Shown here: positions 44,000 to 52,565 of the stretch, piece by piece
Layout of the letters: every line of letters starts with the position of its first letter
How positions within the stretch are numbered: position 1 is the first letter of the stretch
Notes under the pieces: model-generated
The model's database searches: none
What the model was told of the DNA's origin: nothing
The model's input: the letters and a program-made list of their open reading frames with translations, nothing else
Program-made: the position numbers and the translations under genes
From: a virus
Strand: one strand, 5' to 3'
DNA: 64,000 bases
Virus record (IMG/VR): IMGVR_UViG_3300046673_000306
Span: 42,546-106,545 of that record

Positions 44000-45394
44000 T
44001 CAGCTGCTCAACACATTGAGAATGTTGGTGACCGAGGTCACGTCCTGATGCCGGTAGACCCCGATGTCCGGGTAGCCGACCGGGGTGGTCTGGCCGGGCA
44101 TGACGCTAGGGAACCCGGCGTTCTTCAGTTCCAGGCCCCCGACGGCGGCGGAGTTCAGGGAGAAGTCGTTGCCTCCGGGGTTGTTGAAGGGGGACGCTGA
44201 CATCGCGATGCTGTTGGGTCCGGTGTTCAGGTTATTGGTATCCCCCAGGGTATTGCTGTAGTACCCGTTGTAATTGATGGATGCGGAAACGGGGTGAGCC
44301 TGGGCCGTCACGACGTTGATCCCGTACCCGCTGCTGTTGCTGATGATGTTGTTAACGATTATGTTGGTTGAGATAGAGACGGTGGCTGACAACCTGATCC
44401 CATCCCTTCCGCTCCCGTAGATCGTGTTCCCGACGATGGTGGCGACCCCGAGGTTGGTGGCATAAATGATTCCGTCGGAGGAGGCTCCGGTGCAGTTCGT
44501 GATCAGGCAGTCTATGACCTGATTCTGCGCGTTAGTGCCGCCTAGGTATATCCCGACGCAGGTGTTGTCGTGGACCCAGCACCCCATGATGCAGTTGTTT
44601 CCTCCGGAGTTGCTGGAAATCCCGACTATGGTGCAGCCCATGACCTCGGTGTTGTAGACGTAGCCGGTGTTGGTGGTGACGATCCCGGACGCGAACCCTG
44701 TGACCTTGCAATTCGATATCTGGGTACCGTCCGAGCCCACGGAGATTCCGATGACGCCGCCCGAGGTGCTGCTGAAGATAAGGTTCTGCAAGCACCAGCC
44801 GGTGGCCGCCGAAAACGTGATCCCGTTTATGGCGTTGGACCCGGTCGAGATCAGGGGCCGATTCGAGCCCGTAGGGATCGTGCTGTGGTTGGTGACATAG
44901 CCTATGAGGCTGTTCTGGTAGTTACCGGCGGTCACCGAGGGGGCCAGCGCTGAGGTTATGTTGTAGGTACCGGACGCGACGTAGATGGTCTGATCGGGAA
45001 CAGTCATGGCGGCTATCCCCTGGGCTATGGTCAGGAACCCGCCGCCCATCCTCCCGGTCATGCCCGTGGCCCCGGTGGTGCAGCAGATGGCGTTCACGCT
45101 CCATGTATTGACGGACGTGTTGACGGTCGTGACCTCGTATCTCCCGGGGGTAAAGCCAGTGCCGCCCGTGATATTGACGATGTTCCCGACGTCGGTTGCG
45201 GCCACGGTGTAGCCCGTGACCGTGAAGGATGAGCCTGTCTTGTAGGTGGCGGTGATGGTCGAGCCGTCAAAGACGACTTGGGCGGCATTCTGCTGGCTGT
45301 GGTCAGTGCCCCCGGCACCGACGGTGTATCCGCCACCGTTGGAGTCGCTGCCCCCGGTCCTGACCTCCCACGCCACCGCGCTGGTGAGTGCCAT
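44000..45394 (-). CDS. Right-handed beta-helix virion protein
   Basis: 464 aa. It starts ALTSAVAWEVRTGGSDSNGGG, an opening typical of phage parallel beta-helix proteins. From about 140 on it has regular rungs with I-x-N-C, V-x-G-x-x, G-I-x-x-x (pectate-lyase-like repeats) to about 400. It could be a fibre or polysaccharide-binding or degrading spike. No catalytic residues could be assigned. Confidence 0.72.
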   Translation of the reverse strand: MALTSAVAWEVRTGGSDSNGGGYTVGAGGTDHSQQNAAQVVFDGSTITATYKTGSSFTVTGYTVAATDVGNIVNITGGTGFTPGRYEVTTVNTSVNTWSVNAICCTTGATGMTGRMGGGFLTIAQGIAAMTVPDQTIYVASGTYNITSALAPSVTAGNYQNSLIGYVTNHSTIPTGSNRPLISTGSNAINGITFSAATGWCLQNLIFSSTSGGVIGISVGSDGTQISNCKVTGFASGIVTTNTGYVYNTEVMGCTIVGISSNSGGNNCIMGCWVHDNTCVGIYLGGTNAQNQVIDCLITNCTGASSDGIIYATNLGVATIVGNTIYGSGRDGIRLSATVSISTNIIVNNIISNSSGYGINVVTAQAHPVSASINYNGYYSNTLGDTNNLNTGPNSIAMSASPFNNPGGNDFSLNSAAVGGLELKNAGFPSVMPGQTTPVGYPDIGVYRHQDVTSVTNILNVLSS

Positions 45395-45395
45395 C

Positions 45396-45563
45396 TCAGT
45401 TCACCGGTTGGAAGAATTGGGGATTTCCGGTCACGAAGTTGCAGGCGACGTAGACGCCGAGATTGCTCATGTCCTGGAACGGGGCGACGCCGTCTCCCTG
45501 CAACGCGTCTCCGACGGATACCCCGTCCTGGCCCGGGTCGGCGATGACCTTGTACTGGATCAT
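45396..45563 (-). CDS. Small hypothetical virion-operon protein
   Basis: 55 aa, beginning MIQYKVIADPGQDGVSV. GGAGG lies 8 nt before the ATG, which overlaps the upstream stop as TGATG. The stop is 1 nt from the next ATG. No family recognised. A longer overlapping frame to 46,205 is rejected because it runs through the upstream gene. Confidence 0.62.
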   Translation of the reverse strand: MIQYKVIADPGQDGVSVGDALQGDGVAPFQDMSNLGVYVACNFVTGNPQFFQPVN

Positions 45564-46924
45564 CAGATGGCCTCCTCTGAGTAGGCGACGCTCTGGTTCG
45601 GGGTCGCGACACCGTAGATCGCGCCCGTGCAGTAGAGGGCGAGTGGGTACCCAGCCAGGCCCTGTAGGAGCTGGCCCGTGGTCGTGGTGACGGCGCTGCC
45701 CCCGATGAAGACATTGGTGGTCCCGAGGTTGGTGATGACGATGCGCTTGCGGCTGGTGTTCGCGGCGATGATAAGCGTCGGCGTGTTCCCGACCGAGACC
45801 TGGTTCGTGTTCAGAGTCGAGGCCCGCTGCGTCGTCACGACCGCAGCCGGGTCCGTCGCCGCCGCTGGCGTGCTCGCGGGCTTGATGACCATGGTCTGGA
45901 CCGCCAGCGGGTTCGAGGTGTCGCATAACCTCAGGGGGTTGGCGATGTAGAAGAGCGTGGGGTTGCTCGAGACCAGGCAGGATACGGTCGCGGTCCCGGT
46001 TATGGCGGCGATGGCCCTGACCCGGATATAGGACTTGCCCCCGACATTGGCCGCACCGAAGATGTTGGCCGTGAACGAGGACGCGAATATCGCGGTCCCA
46101 CCGACGTGGAGGGATCGGGTGACCCAGGTCGTGCCATCCCCTGAGACTTCCACTTGCAGGGTCCCGGTCCAGGTCCCCGTGATCTCCAATTGAGTGGTTT
46201 CGCACGAGGGCATCGCGAATGTGGCCGCGCTCCCCGCAGTTGGGGTCCCGGAGTACCAGGTCTGGCCGTCCGCGACTACGGTCGAGGTCGACCCCGTGTC
46301 CTGGACCGTTATAGTCTGCGAAGCCAGGGCGACGTCGGCCTGGGTATTCGCTGTCACCGTCCCCGAGACCGGCTGACTGGCCGGGAAATTAGAGACTGCC
46401 ACGGTCCCAGACACGGGCAGTGCCGTCTGATTAGAGGCAATAACCACGGGCAGGGACGCGGCCATCGCGGCCTGGCCCAGGGCTATGGGAGCGCCACCGA
46501 CCTCTGCCAGGTTCTCGCTGACGTCGAACGAGCCTCCGGCGATCGTGACCGGGATCGCGGCCTGCGTCGCGCTGACGGTCACGACCTGGGCGTTCACGGC
46601 GCCCACGGGGATGATCGATCCCAGGGTTCCGCTCGCCCCGTCCTTCAGGGTGACGGCCCCGACCGAGATCGAGCCGCTGAATGTGGCGTCGACCGAGAGC
46701 TGACCGTCGACCCAGTTTACGGGCTTGAACTGGCTGCTCAGGGGGTCGTAGGCGAAGACCTGCACGTGCTTGGGGTTGTCTGAGCCCTCAGGCAGGGGCA
46801 GGGGCACGTTGGGGGTGTTCACATTGGACGGGGCCGTCGGGGTGAACTGCGTCGGCACCTGTTTGGGAACGCCGTCGTAGTCCCCGGGTGCGAAGAACGG
46901 TGCTGGCAGCGAATCCGTAGGCAT
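45563..46924 (-). CDS. Structural protein, beta-rich
   Basis: 453 aa from ATG 46924, with GGGGG upstream. A start at 47038 is rejected because it overlaps the upstream gene with low-complexity sequence. Middle repeats of V-S-G-T-V-x-V/A-x-x-x (about 180-225) look like short beta repeats. Then comes a domain with LEITGTWTGTLQVEVSGDGT, as in carbohydrate-binding or virion surface proteins. The C-terminus has KRIVITNLGTTNVFIGGSAV, a pattern found in many phage decoration proteins. Probably virion-exposed. Confidence 0.65.
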   Translation of the reverse strand: MPTDSLPAPFFAPGDYDGVPKQVPTQFTPTAPSNVNTPNVPLPLPEGSDNPKHVQVFAYDPLSSQFKPVNWVDGQLSVDATFSGSISVGAVTLKDGASGTLGSIIPVGAVNAQVVTVSATQAAIPVTIAGGSFDVSENLAEVGGAPIALGQAAMAASLPVVIASNQTALPVSGTVAVSNFPASQPVSGTVTANTQADVALASQTITVQDTGSTSTVVADGQTWYSGTPTAGSAATFAMPSCETTQLEITGTWTGTLQVEVSGDGTTWVTRSLHVGGTAIFASSFTANIFGAANVGGKSYIRVRAIAAITGTATVSCLVSSNPTLFYIANPLRLCDTSNPLAVQTMVIKPASTPAAATDPAAVVTTQRASTLNTNQVSVGNTPTLIIAANTSRKRIVITNLGTTNVFIGGSAVTTTTGQLLQGLAGYPLALYCTGAIYGVATPNQSVAYSEEAI

Positions 46925-46943
46925 GTGAACACCCCCTATGCGT

Positions 46944-47540
46944 CTATTCGATGATCCCGGACTCGACTCCGGCCCTGCGGACGATCCCGGCCCCGACTGT
47001 GGCTGTGGCCGTGGCCGCCTCAGGCGCGCCGTTGACACTGCCGCTGCGGATCAGCTCCGTCGGCTTCGCCGAGGTCTCCTCGGAACCAGGGATCAGCTCC
47101 CCGGAGTCCGTGCGGTTTCCCAGGAGGATGTCGGCGCGGAGCTTGGCCGCCTTCGCGATCTCCGGGTCCTTGTTGGCCATCCAGTCTTCCAGAGCGCTCA
47201 TGCTCGATGAGTCGCTGATGTCGCGGATCAGGTTCTGCCTGATCCGGTCCTGCATCTCGGCCTGGGTCGGCATACCGGTGTTCACCGGCGCCGGGCCCTT
47301 GGCCGCTCCTTCCCCGATGTCCAGGAGATGGCCCGTCCTGATCAGGGACGCGATCTCGTGCGCAGCGTCCACGACCTGGGATTTGCGGAAAGCCGTCCTC
47401 AAATCCAGAACCTGCCCGGGTCCTATCTCGATGCCGTTGAGCATCGACAGAACGATCTTCGAGTTCCTCGTCGCGTTCTTGATCACCGTATAGACCCGGC
47501 CCTCGTTGTCCCAACCGTCCGATCCCGCTGATGTCGGCAT
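46944..47540 (-). CDS. Hypothetical virion-operon protein
   Basis: 198 aa. The second of two close ATGs (47540) is chosen because AGGAGG is 8 nt from it but only 2 nt from the first (47546). The N-terminal part has VYTVIKNATRNSKIVLSML and a P-G-Q-V-L-D-L turn. The middle is helical and acidic. It lies between capsid and decoration genes. Function unknown; possibly a head-tail or capsid accessory protein. Confidence 0.65.
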   Translation of the reverse strand: MPTSAGSDGWDNEGRVYTVIKNATRNSKIVLSMLNGIEIGPGQVLDLRTAFRKSQVVDAAHEIASLIRTGHLLDIGEGAAKGPAPVNTGMPTQAEMQDRIRQNLIRDISDSSSMSALEDWMANKDPEIAKAAKLRADILLGNRTDSGELIPGSEETSAKPTELIRSGSVNGAPEAATATATVGAGIVRRAGVESGIIE

Positions 47541-47626
47541 GTTCATGCCCTCCTTGAATTTTTTTGTTGTAAGTTGACTTTCGCCGGGGTGTCTCCCCTA
47601 TCCACTGCCTCACGTTTGCGGACTTT

Positions 47627-47654
47627 GCCCGGGGCCCCTCGCGGGGCCCCGGGC
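47627..47654. other. Perfect 12-bp GC hairpin after the capsid gene
   Basis: GCCCGGGGCCCC / GGGGCCCCGGGC with a 4-nt TCGC loop lies 17 nt downstream of the major capsid gene stop in the leftward direction. No U-run follows on the leftward transcript. On the plus strand TTTT follows. It could stabilise or delimit the capsid mRNA 3' end. Confidence 0.7.
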
Positions 47655-47671
47655 TTTTCAACCGCCCTCGT

Positions 47672-48553
47672 TTAGAACGGAACGAAGGTGGGTTTGCCCG
47701 TGACGTTGATCCGGGAGCAGGCGCGGGGGTTGACCACCGCGATTCCCAGTTCCTCGTACACGACCCAGCCCAGGCGCAGGCGCTCGGGCTTGTCCGCAGG
47801 GATGACGTTGACGTCCTGGCGGATCGGGATCACGCCCGTGAACTCGGGCTCGGCGATGACCCAGATGGTCCCGCGCGGCACGATCTTGGAGACCAGGATA
47901 TCCAGGGTCCAGAGGTGGCCGACGAGGCCGGTCTGGAGGACTTCCCGCTGGGTCACGGGATCGAACTGATCCCGCCCGAACTTCATGAGGTCGGAGTACT
48001 CGGAGAAGTTCATGACGAACTTCCCGGGCACGAGGTCCCATTTCCCGATCTCAGCGAGGCCGCTGACCAGAGCGTCTCGGGTCAACTGGTTGGCCACGGT
48101 CGTCTCGGGGTTCAGCAGGTTGCTGGACCGATCGATGGCGTTGAAGACGTTCCGGTCTTCCTCGGCCATCAGATCGAGCTTCGCGCGCTGCTGGGCGCGG
48201 TCGATCAGGTTGTAGCGGCGCTCCTTGACCTGACTGAACCGCACCTGGGGGTAAGACACGATCTCCCAGGTCCCGACGGTGATGCGCTCGCCCTCCACGA
48301 TCGAGTCCGGCGCGGAGCCGCGCTTGGAGACCACGATCACGGGGATTTTCACGTCCTTGTCGTAAACCGGCAAGGCGCCCTGAGGCAGGGGGTCCACGAC
48401 GAGGAGCTTCCGTCCGATGCCTTGATAGTCCAAGGACAAGCGGATCGGGTTGGCCATGCTGCTGGCCAGCGCCATGCGACCGGCTTCGGTCTTCAGCGCT
48501 TCCTCGATCAGGAACTCCTTCTGCTCGGGGGTCATCGTTGCTTGTGCGTTCAT
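47672..48553 (-). CDS. Major capsid protein (HK97-fold type)
   Basis: 293 aa from ATG 48553, with GGAGGAGG 5 nt upstream, the strongest site in the region. Features of HK97-like capsid proteins: helical N-terminal arm, E-loop region with KIPVIVVSKRGSAPDSIVEG, spine helix (DLMAEEDRNVFNAIDR), P-domain with LVSGLAEIGKWDL, and late strands GTIWVIAEPEFTGVIPI. Flanked by a probable decoration protein. Length suits a capsid protein without a large delta domain. Confidence 0.82.
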   Translation of the reverse strand: MNAQATMTPEQKEFLIEEALKTEAGRMALASSMANPIRLSLDYQGIGRKLLVVDPLPQGALPVYDKDVKIPVIVVSKRGSAPDSIVEGERITVGTWEIVSYPQVRFSQVKERRYNLIDRAQQRAKLDLMAEEDRNVFNAIDRSSNLLNPETTVANQLTRDALVSGLAEIGKWDLVPGKFVMNFSEYSDLMKFGRDQFDPVTQREVLQTGLVGHLWTLDILVSKIVPRGTIWVIAEPEFTGVIPIRQDVNVIPADKPERLRLGWVVYEELGIAVVNPRACSRINVTGKPTFVPF

Positions 48554-48627
48554 GCTGACCTCCTCCTTCGATGCGCGGGCCACTGGCCGTCCGGGCCCGT
48601 CGCGGTGCGACGTCTGCGTCTGCGGCG

Positions 48628-48659
48628 TGAGACTCGTCTCAGGTCAGCTCTAGCTGACC
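48628..48659 (-). other. Tandem hairpins at the end of the decoration gene
   Basis: Two adjacent inverted repeats: TGAGAC/GTCTCA (48,628-48,641) and GGTCAGCT/AGCTGACC (48,642-48,659). The second contains the TAG stop codon of the decoration gene. There is no U-run, so an RNA-stability or processing role is more likely than termination. Confidence 0.6.
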
Positions 48660-49207
48660 TGCCAGTGGAATCCCAGGAGCACGCCGTTGGCCAGGTCCGG
48701 GACCTGGAAGACGTGCCCGACCCTCTTCCCCGTGCTGGTGATCGGGGGTCCGGCGCTGTAGCCTGCGGCCTTGGTCAGGTCGATGGTCAGCAGACCCCGC
48801 ACCGGATCGGCGACGCCGGAGCCAGCCACGACGTAGAGGTCCATGCCCACGAGGTACGGAGCGTTGGCCGGAGTCAGGTCGAACTGGTCCGTGAAGTAGT
48901 CCCCGAAGAAGGCGTAGTACGTCACCTTCCCGGACTTCAGCGTGTCGATGAAGGAATCCGCGAAGATTCCCTCGGGCTGCGTGCCATCGGAGATGGTCAC
49001 AGCCAAAGTCCCGTCGGTCTCGGCCACGAGCTGGGCGATCTTGCCCGCCGCGAAGCCGAGTTCCTGCTCGCCGTAGGGCTTCTGCAAGCCCAGGGCCGAG
49101 GCCCCGAGCAGCTCGGCGGTCACGCCGCCGAACGCAGCTTCCACTCCGGAGAACAGCTTCTTGTCACCGATCGGAACGCCCTCGTACATCCCTTGCGTTC
49201 TGAGCAT
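48650..49207 (-). CDS. Probable capsid decoration/stabilisation protein
   Basis: 185 aa, with AAGGAGG before the ATG. Directly upstream of the major capsid gene, the usual place for a decoration protein or small capsid cement. The sequence is beta-rich with G-I-F-A-D-S-F, Y-Y-A-F-F-G-D-Y-F and C-terminal G-V-L-L-G-F-H-W-Q-V. No unique motif, so position and expression signals carry the call. Confidence 0.65.
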   Translation of the reverse strand: MLRTQGMYEGVPIGDKKLFSGVEAAFGGVTAELLGASALGLQKPYGEQELGFAAGKIAQLVAETDGTLAVTISDGTQPEGIFADSFIDTLKSGKVTYYAFFGDYFTDQFDLTPANAPYLVGMDLYVVAGSGVADPVRGLLTIDLTKAAGYSAGPPITSTGKRVGHVFQVPDLANGVLLGFHWQVS

Positions 49208-49276
49208 TTCCGTTCCTCCTTACTCAGGCGTTGCCGCGCACTGTGCCGTCGGCGGCTTCCGCCCTATATCTCTCGC

Positions 49277-52231
49277 TTACGCCTCTGCCTTGGGAGTCGG
49301 CGGCACGCGCCACAGCGATCCCAGCTGCTCCTGCAACCCGCCGGTGCTGACGCTGCTGGCGGGGAGCACGGTCGCGGTCTTGAGGCCGCCACCGGCGGCG
49401 GCCATGCGGATCAGGTCCCGGGCCGTGGTCTTGCCCGCCTCCTTCTTCTCGCCGTCCTTGCCCTCCTCCTTCTTGTCCTCGGGCTTGGGCGCCGCAACCT
49501 TGTTCATGTTCTGCACGATCTCCGCCGTGGCCGAGAACGAGGTCTCGTCCCCGACCATGAGCTTGTCGATGAACGAGGCCTTCTTGTCCTCGTTGAGCAG
49601 GCCCTTGTCGATGGCGACGTCGGCCAGGGCCAGGGCCCTGGTCGCCTTCGCCCGCATCTCCATGTCCTTCTGGAGCGCGTCGCTGCGGTGCTCCTGGGCG
49701 GCCACGGTCTTCTTGAGCGCGGCCAACTCCTTGGCCATCGCCTGCCGCTGCTCGTACTGCTTCACCAGCTCCCGGGCGAACTCGGCGCTGCCGTAGGCCT
49801 TGGTGTAGAAGGCCAGTAGGTCCTTGCCCTCCAGACCGGGGTTGTCCGCCGGTCCCGAGGTCAGGGCCTTCTCCGGGGCAGCGGGGCGCGAGGTCTGGTA
49901 CTCGTTGAAGGCGCCGGAGGAACCGGCAGCCTGCCGGACCATGGGCGAGACCCCGAGGAGCCTCGCGGTCTTGGCCAGGCCCTCGTACTTGACCGAGGCC
50001 AGCAGCTTCTTGCCGTAATCCCGGGTCGCGAACCAGGCGAAGGCTTCCGCCTGCTTCTGGGCGGTCTTTACCGGGTACGCGTCCGCAGCGCAGAGCTTGA
50101 GCACGGTCTCGCCGTTGCGCAGGACCTCCCAGTAGGAGGCCAGGACGTCGGCCTTGGCGGAGTCGGCCTTGGACGCGACCTTGAGGAACTGGGCCTTCCA
50201 CTCGGAGCCCTTGCGGAGTTCGTTGATCTGGGCGCGCCGAGTCCCGGCGTCGAGCTTGGTGTTGCTCGCGATCATCTCCACGGCCTCGTCCTCGGCCCCG
50301 AAGTCCATCGGGCCCTTGGCCCCGGGCAGACCCTCTCCAACCTCGGGCTTGGACGGGCCCTTCTTGTCCTCGGCTTCGGCCCCGCCCTCGGCCTTCTCCT
50401 CCGCCTTCTCGCCCTTCTCCTTCTTCTTCGCGAGTTCGGGGTGGCCCATCTCCTTGAGGAGCTTGATGATGGTCTGCTCCATGTCTTCGACGGTCTCGCC
50501 CAGGGCCTCAAGGAGGTCCAGGGTCTGATCGGCGGCGCCGGTGCCGTGGGGCTTGTCCTTGGACGACTTCACCTCCTCGTGGGAGTCCTCGGCCATCTCA
50601 TTGATGTCGGGGAGGACGGCGGCGATGACGGCGAGGCGGTCCAGGGTATTGGCCATGGCCTCGGCGAAGGGCAGGCCCGTGCGGACGCCGGAGGCCTTGG
50701 CCAGCTCCTTCTCCCCCTTCTCGATCTGGGAGTTGAGGTTGTTCAGCTTCTCCTCGGAGCCCTTGTCCTCGGAGGTGATGCCTTTTAGCGCGGTCTTCCA
50801 CTCGTTGACCTGCTTCCGGAGTTCGTCCCGGCCCTCGGCCTTCTGGAGCTTGCCCTCGTAGCCGGTGTCGGCGGCGGTCTTGACGGGACCGTACGCGGCC
50901 CAGAGGCGGCTCATCATCGGGCTGAACGGGTGCGTATCGTTCTTACGCTGGGCGTGCTCGGTGCTGATCTCGCCCTTGGTCTTCCCCGCCGCGCCCGCGA
51001 AGTCCATGTCGCTGGCCTCGTCCTTGTTGTAGTGGCGGCGCTTCAGGTGCAGCCGCAGCGCGACGTCGTCGGAGGCGATGACGTCCTGGAGCGCGGCGAC
51101 GCGGGTGATGAGTTCGCGCTTCATCAGCGCGAGCGTCGGCAGCTTCTCCTGGAGTTCCTTGTTGATGGGGCGGTCCGTCGCGGGCTCCTTCTCGAAGCGG
51201 CGCTCGTCGGCCTTGTTCTTCTTCCAGTAGGACTCGGCCTCCTCGTCGCGGTTGTCCTCGTCGCGCTTGTAGCGCTGCTTGTTCTCGGGCATCGGCGCCA
51301 CGGGCCGGTCCTTCTTCTCGGCGGTGACGGCGGCGGCCTTCTCCGTGCCGCCGTCGCCCATGGAGGCTGCGCCTTCCTTGGGGTCCTGGGCCGCGCCGTC
51401 ACCGGCGGGGTCGATCAGGGCGCCCTCGACTTTGGCGCGCCGGGACATCTCGGCCTTGATCGCGGCGACCACGTCCCTGCGCGAGGTCCTGCCGGAGAGG
51501 GACGCGCCCTTCTCGGCGCCGCCGTCGCCCAGGGTCTTGGCCGACTGCTGGGGGTTCTTGGCCGGGTCTCCGGAGACCTTGCCCTGGCCGCCGTCCTCGG
51601 TCTTGCCCGCACCGGGGTGCTCGCCGACTTCGGTCGCGGCCTTCCTGATCTTCTCGGCTCCGGAGAGCACGGCCTGGGCCCGGGCCACGATCTGGTCGAC
51701 CTCGGCGCTGGCGTGCAGGGACTTGTAGGGGTCGGTGGTCCCGACCTGGGACTCGACCTGGGTCTCGACCGCCTTCTCGATGGCGGGGTGCTGCTTGCTG
51801 CTCAGCATCTCGGCCTGGGTCTTCTCGACGCTGCCCAGGGCTCCATCATTGGACTTGTCCTGGGAGACTTCCTGGCCGGGGAGGCCCTCGACGGCGGCGG
51901 TCACGGCCCCGGCGATCGTCGCGGGGATCGCGGAGTCCCCGTTGTGGGGGTCGTTGGCGCGGGCCAGCGCCATGAGATCGGTTGCGGGCACGTCCTGCCG
52001 GGCCGCAGCGGCGGCCATCGCCTTCACGTCCACGAGCTTCCCGTCCCGGACTTCTCCGGGAGCGTTCGAGGCCTGGCTTCGCGTCACTTTCATGGTGTTG
52101 TCCCCCACAGTATTTTCTTGGCCGCTGGCTGCGGTCGCATCGGGGTTGCCCCCAAATTTGGCCTGGATGATCTTGTTGAGCATCCCGGACTTTTCGGCGA
52201 TGACCTGGTGCAGCGGCTTCTCGTCCTTCAT
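49277..52231 (-). CDS. Large charged scaffold-like/internal head protein
   Basis: 984 aa from ATG 52231, with GGAGG 5 nt upstream. Extremely rich in Lys, Glu, Asp and Ala with many helical segments and no membrane or enzyme motif. It lies between the protease block and the decoration/capsid genes, where scaffolds are encoded. It is longer than most scaffolds, so it may also be an internal core or minor capsid protein. An intrinsic terminator precedes its ribosome-binding site. A TTG at 52246 is the alternative start. Confidence 0.58.
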   Translation of the reverse strand: MKDEKPLHQVIAEKSGMLNKIIQAKFGGNPDATAASGQENTVGDNTMKVTRSQASNAPGEVRDGKLVDVKAMAAAAARQDVPATDLMALARANDPHNGDSAIPATIAGAVTAAVEGLPGQEVSQDKSNDGALGSVEKTQAEMLSSKQHPAIEKAVETQVESQVGTTDPYKSLHASAEVDQIVARAQAVLSGAEKIRKAATEVGEHPGAGKTEDGGQGKVSGDPAKNPQQSAKTLGDGGAEKGASLSGRTSRRDVVAAIKAEMSRRAKVEGALIDPAGDGAAQDPKEGAASMGDGGTEKAAAVTAEKKDRPVAPMPENKQRYKRDEDNRDEEAESYWKKNKADERRFEKEPATDRPINKELQEKLPTLALMKRELITRVAALQDVIASDDVALRLHLKRRHYNKDEASDMDFAGAAGKTKGEISTEHAQRKNDTHPFSPMMSRLWAAYGPVKTAADTGYEGKLQKAEGRDELRKQVNEWKTALKGITSEDKGSEEKLNNLNSQIEKGEKELAKASGVRTGLPFAEAMANTLDRLAVIAAVLPDINEMAEDSHEEVKSSKDKPHGTGAADQTLDLLEALGETVEDMEQTIIKLLKEMGHPELAKKKEKGEKAEEKAEGGAEAEDKKGPSKPEVGEGLPGAKGPMDFGAEDEAVEMIASNTKLDAGTRRAQINELRKGSEWKAQFLKVASKADSAKADVLASYWEVLRNGETVLKLCAADAYPVKTAQKQAEAFAWFATRDYGKKLLASVKYEGLAKTARLLGVSPMVRQAAGSSGAFNEYQTSRPAAPEKALTSGPADNPGLEGKDLLAFYTKAYGSAEFARELVKQYEQRQAMAKELAALKKTVAAQEHRSDALQKDMEMRAKATRALALADVAIDKGLLNEDKKASFIDKLMVGDETSFSATAEIVQNMNKVAAPKPEDKKEEGKDGEKKEAGKTTARDLIRMAAAGGGLKTATVLPASSVSTGGLQEQLGSLWRVPPTPKAEA

Positions 52232-52240
52232 CTGCTCCTC

Positions 52241-52281
52241 CCTCAAAACAAAAAGCCAGCAACCTTGCGTGGTTGCTGGCT
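52241..52281 (-). terminator. Intrinsic terminator abutting the scaffold-like gene
   Basis: On the minus strand AGCCAGCAACC and GGTTGCTGGCT form a perfect 11-bp stem with a 6-nt loop, followed by TTTTTGTTTTG. The T-run ends directly next to the GAGGGAGG ribosome-binding site of the gene starting at 52231. Confidence 0.88.
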
Positions 52282-52297
52282 TGCTGGCTTGCTGGCT
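52272..52297. repeat. Tandem 8-bp repeats beside the terminator
   Basis: Three copies of GCTGGCTT-type octamers adjoin the terminator stem. On the leftward RNA each AAGCCAGC can pair with the same GCTGGCTT arm, giving alternative hairpins. Next to them is a small GACC/GGTC hairpin with a GAAA tetraloop. Confidence 0.75.
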
Positions 52298-52373
52298 TGA
52301 CCTTTCGGTCTCGCGCGCTCGCTGACTCGCTCGCGGGCGCCCTTGCCTAAGGGGCTACGACGGCGGTGTCATC

Positions 52374-52535
52374 TTACATAGCTTTGTTCAGGTATAGACC
52401 GCTGGTCTTCGGCGCAAAATTCATGGTGTAGACCTTGGACTCCCCGTTGGGGAGCCGCAGCGTTATCGTCTTCGGCAGATCGTAGATGTTGAGCACGATC
52501 TCGGTATTTTGGTCCTTGGCCACTTCCTCTGCCAT
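52374..52535 (-). CDS. Small hypothetical head-operon protein
   Basis: 53 aa, beginning MAEEVAKDQNTEIVLNIYDL. GAGGA lies about 12 nt before the ATG. It has a strand pattern IVLNIYDLPKTITLRLPNGE. It sits between the intein-bearing protease gene and the terminator. No family recognised. Confidence 0.6.
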   Translation of the reverse strand: MAEEVAKDQNTEIVLNIYDLPKTITLRLPNGESKVYTMNFAPKTSGLYLNKAM

Positions 52536-52564
52536 ATTATGTATCAAGTCCTCAATTTAGTCAA
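52536..52564 (-). promoter_or_regulatory. Candidate promoter before the small gene at 52374
   Basis: TTGACT (52,559-52,564) and CATAAT (52,536-52,541) with a 17-nt spacer on the minus strand. The -10 touches the ATG, so the transcript would start inside the small gene. One mismatch in each box. Possibly coincidental. Confidence 0.35.
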
Positions 52565-52565
52565 G

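Noticed and set aside
47627-47654. Hairpin as an intrinsic terminator for the capsid operon
   Set aside because: The leftward RNA has no U-run after the stem. Only the plus strand has TTTT, and no rightward gene ends there.
47915-49819. Long rightward open frame (634 codons) opposite capsid genes
   Set aside because: It lies antisense to the capsid, decoration and scaffold-like genes, which have strong ribosome-binding sites and protein-like sequence. Long antisense frames are expected in GC-rich DNA.
50930-52300. Rightward frame of 456 codons opposite the scaffold-like gene
   Set aside because: Leu/Gly/Asp/Val-rich antisense shadow that also runs through the terminator.
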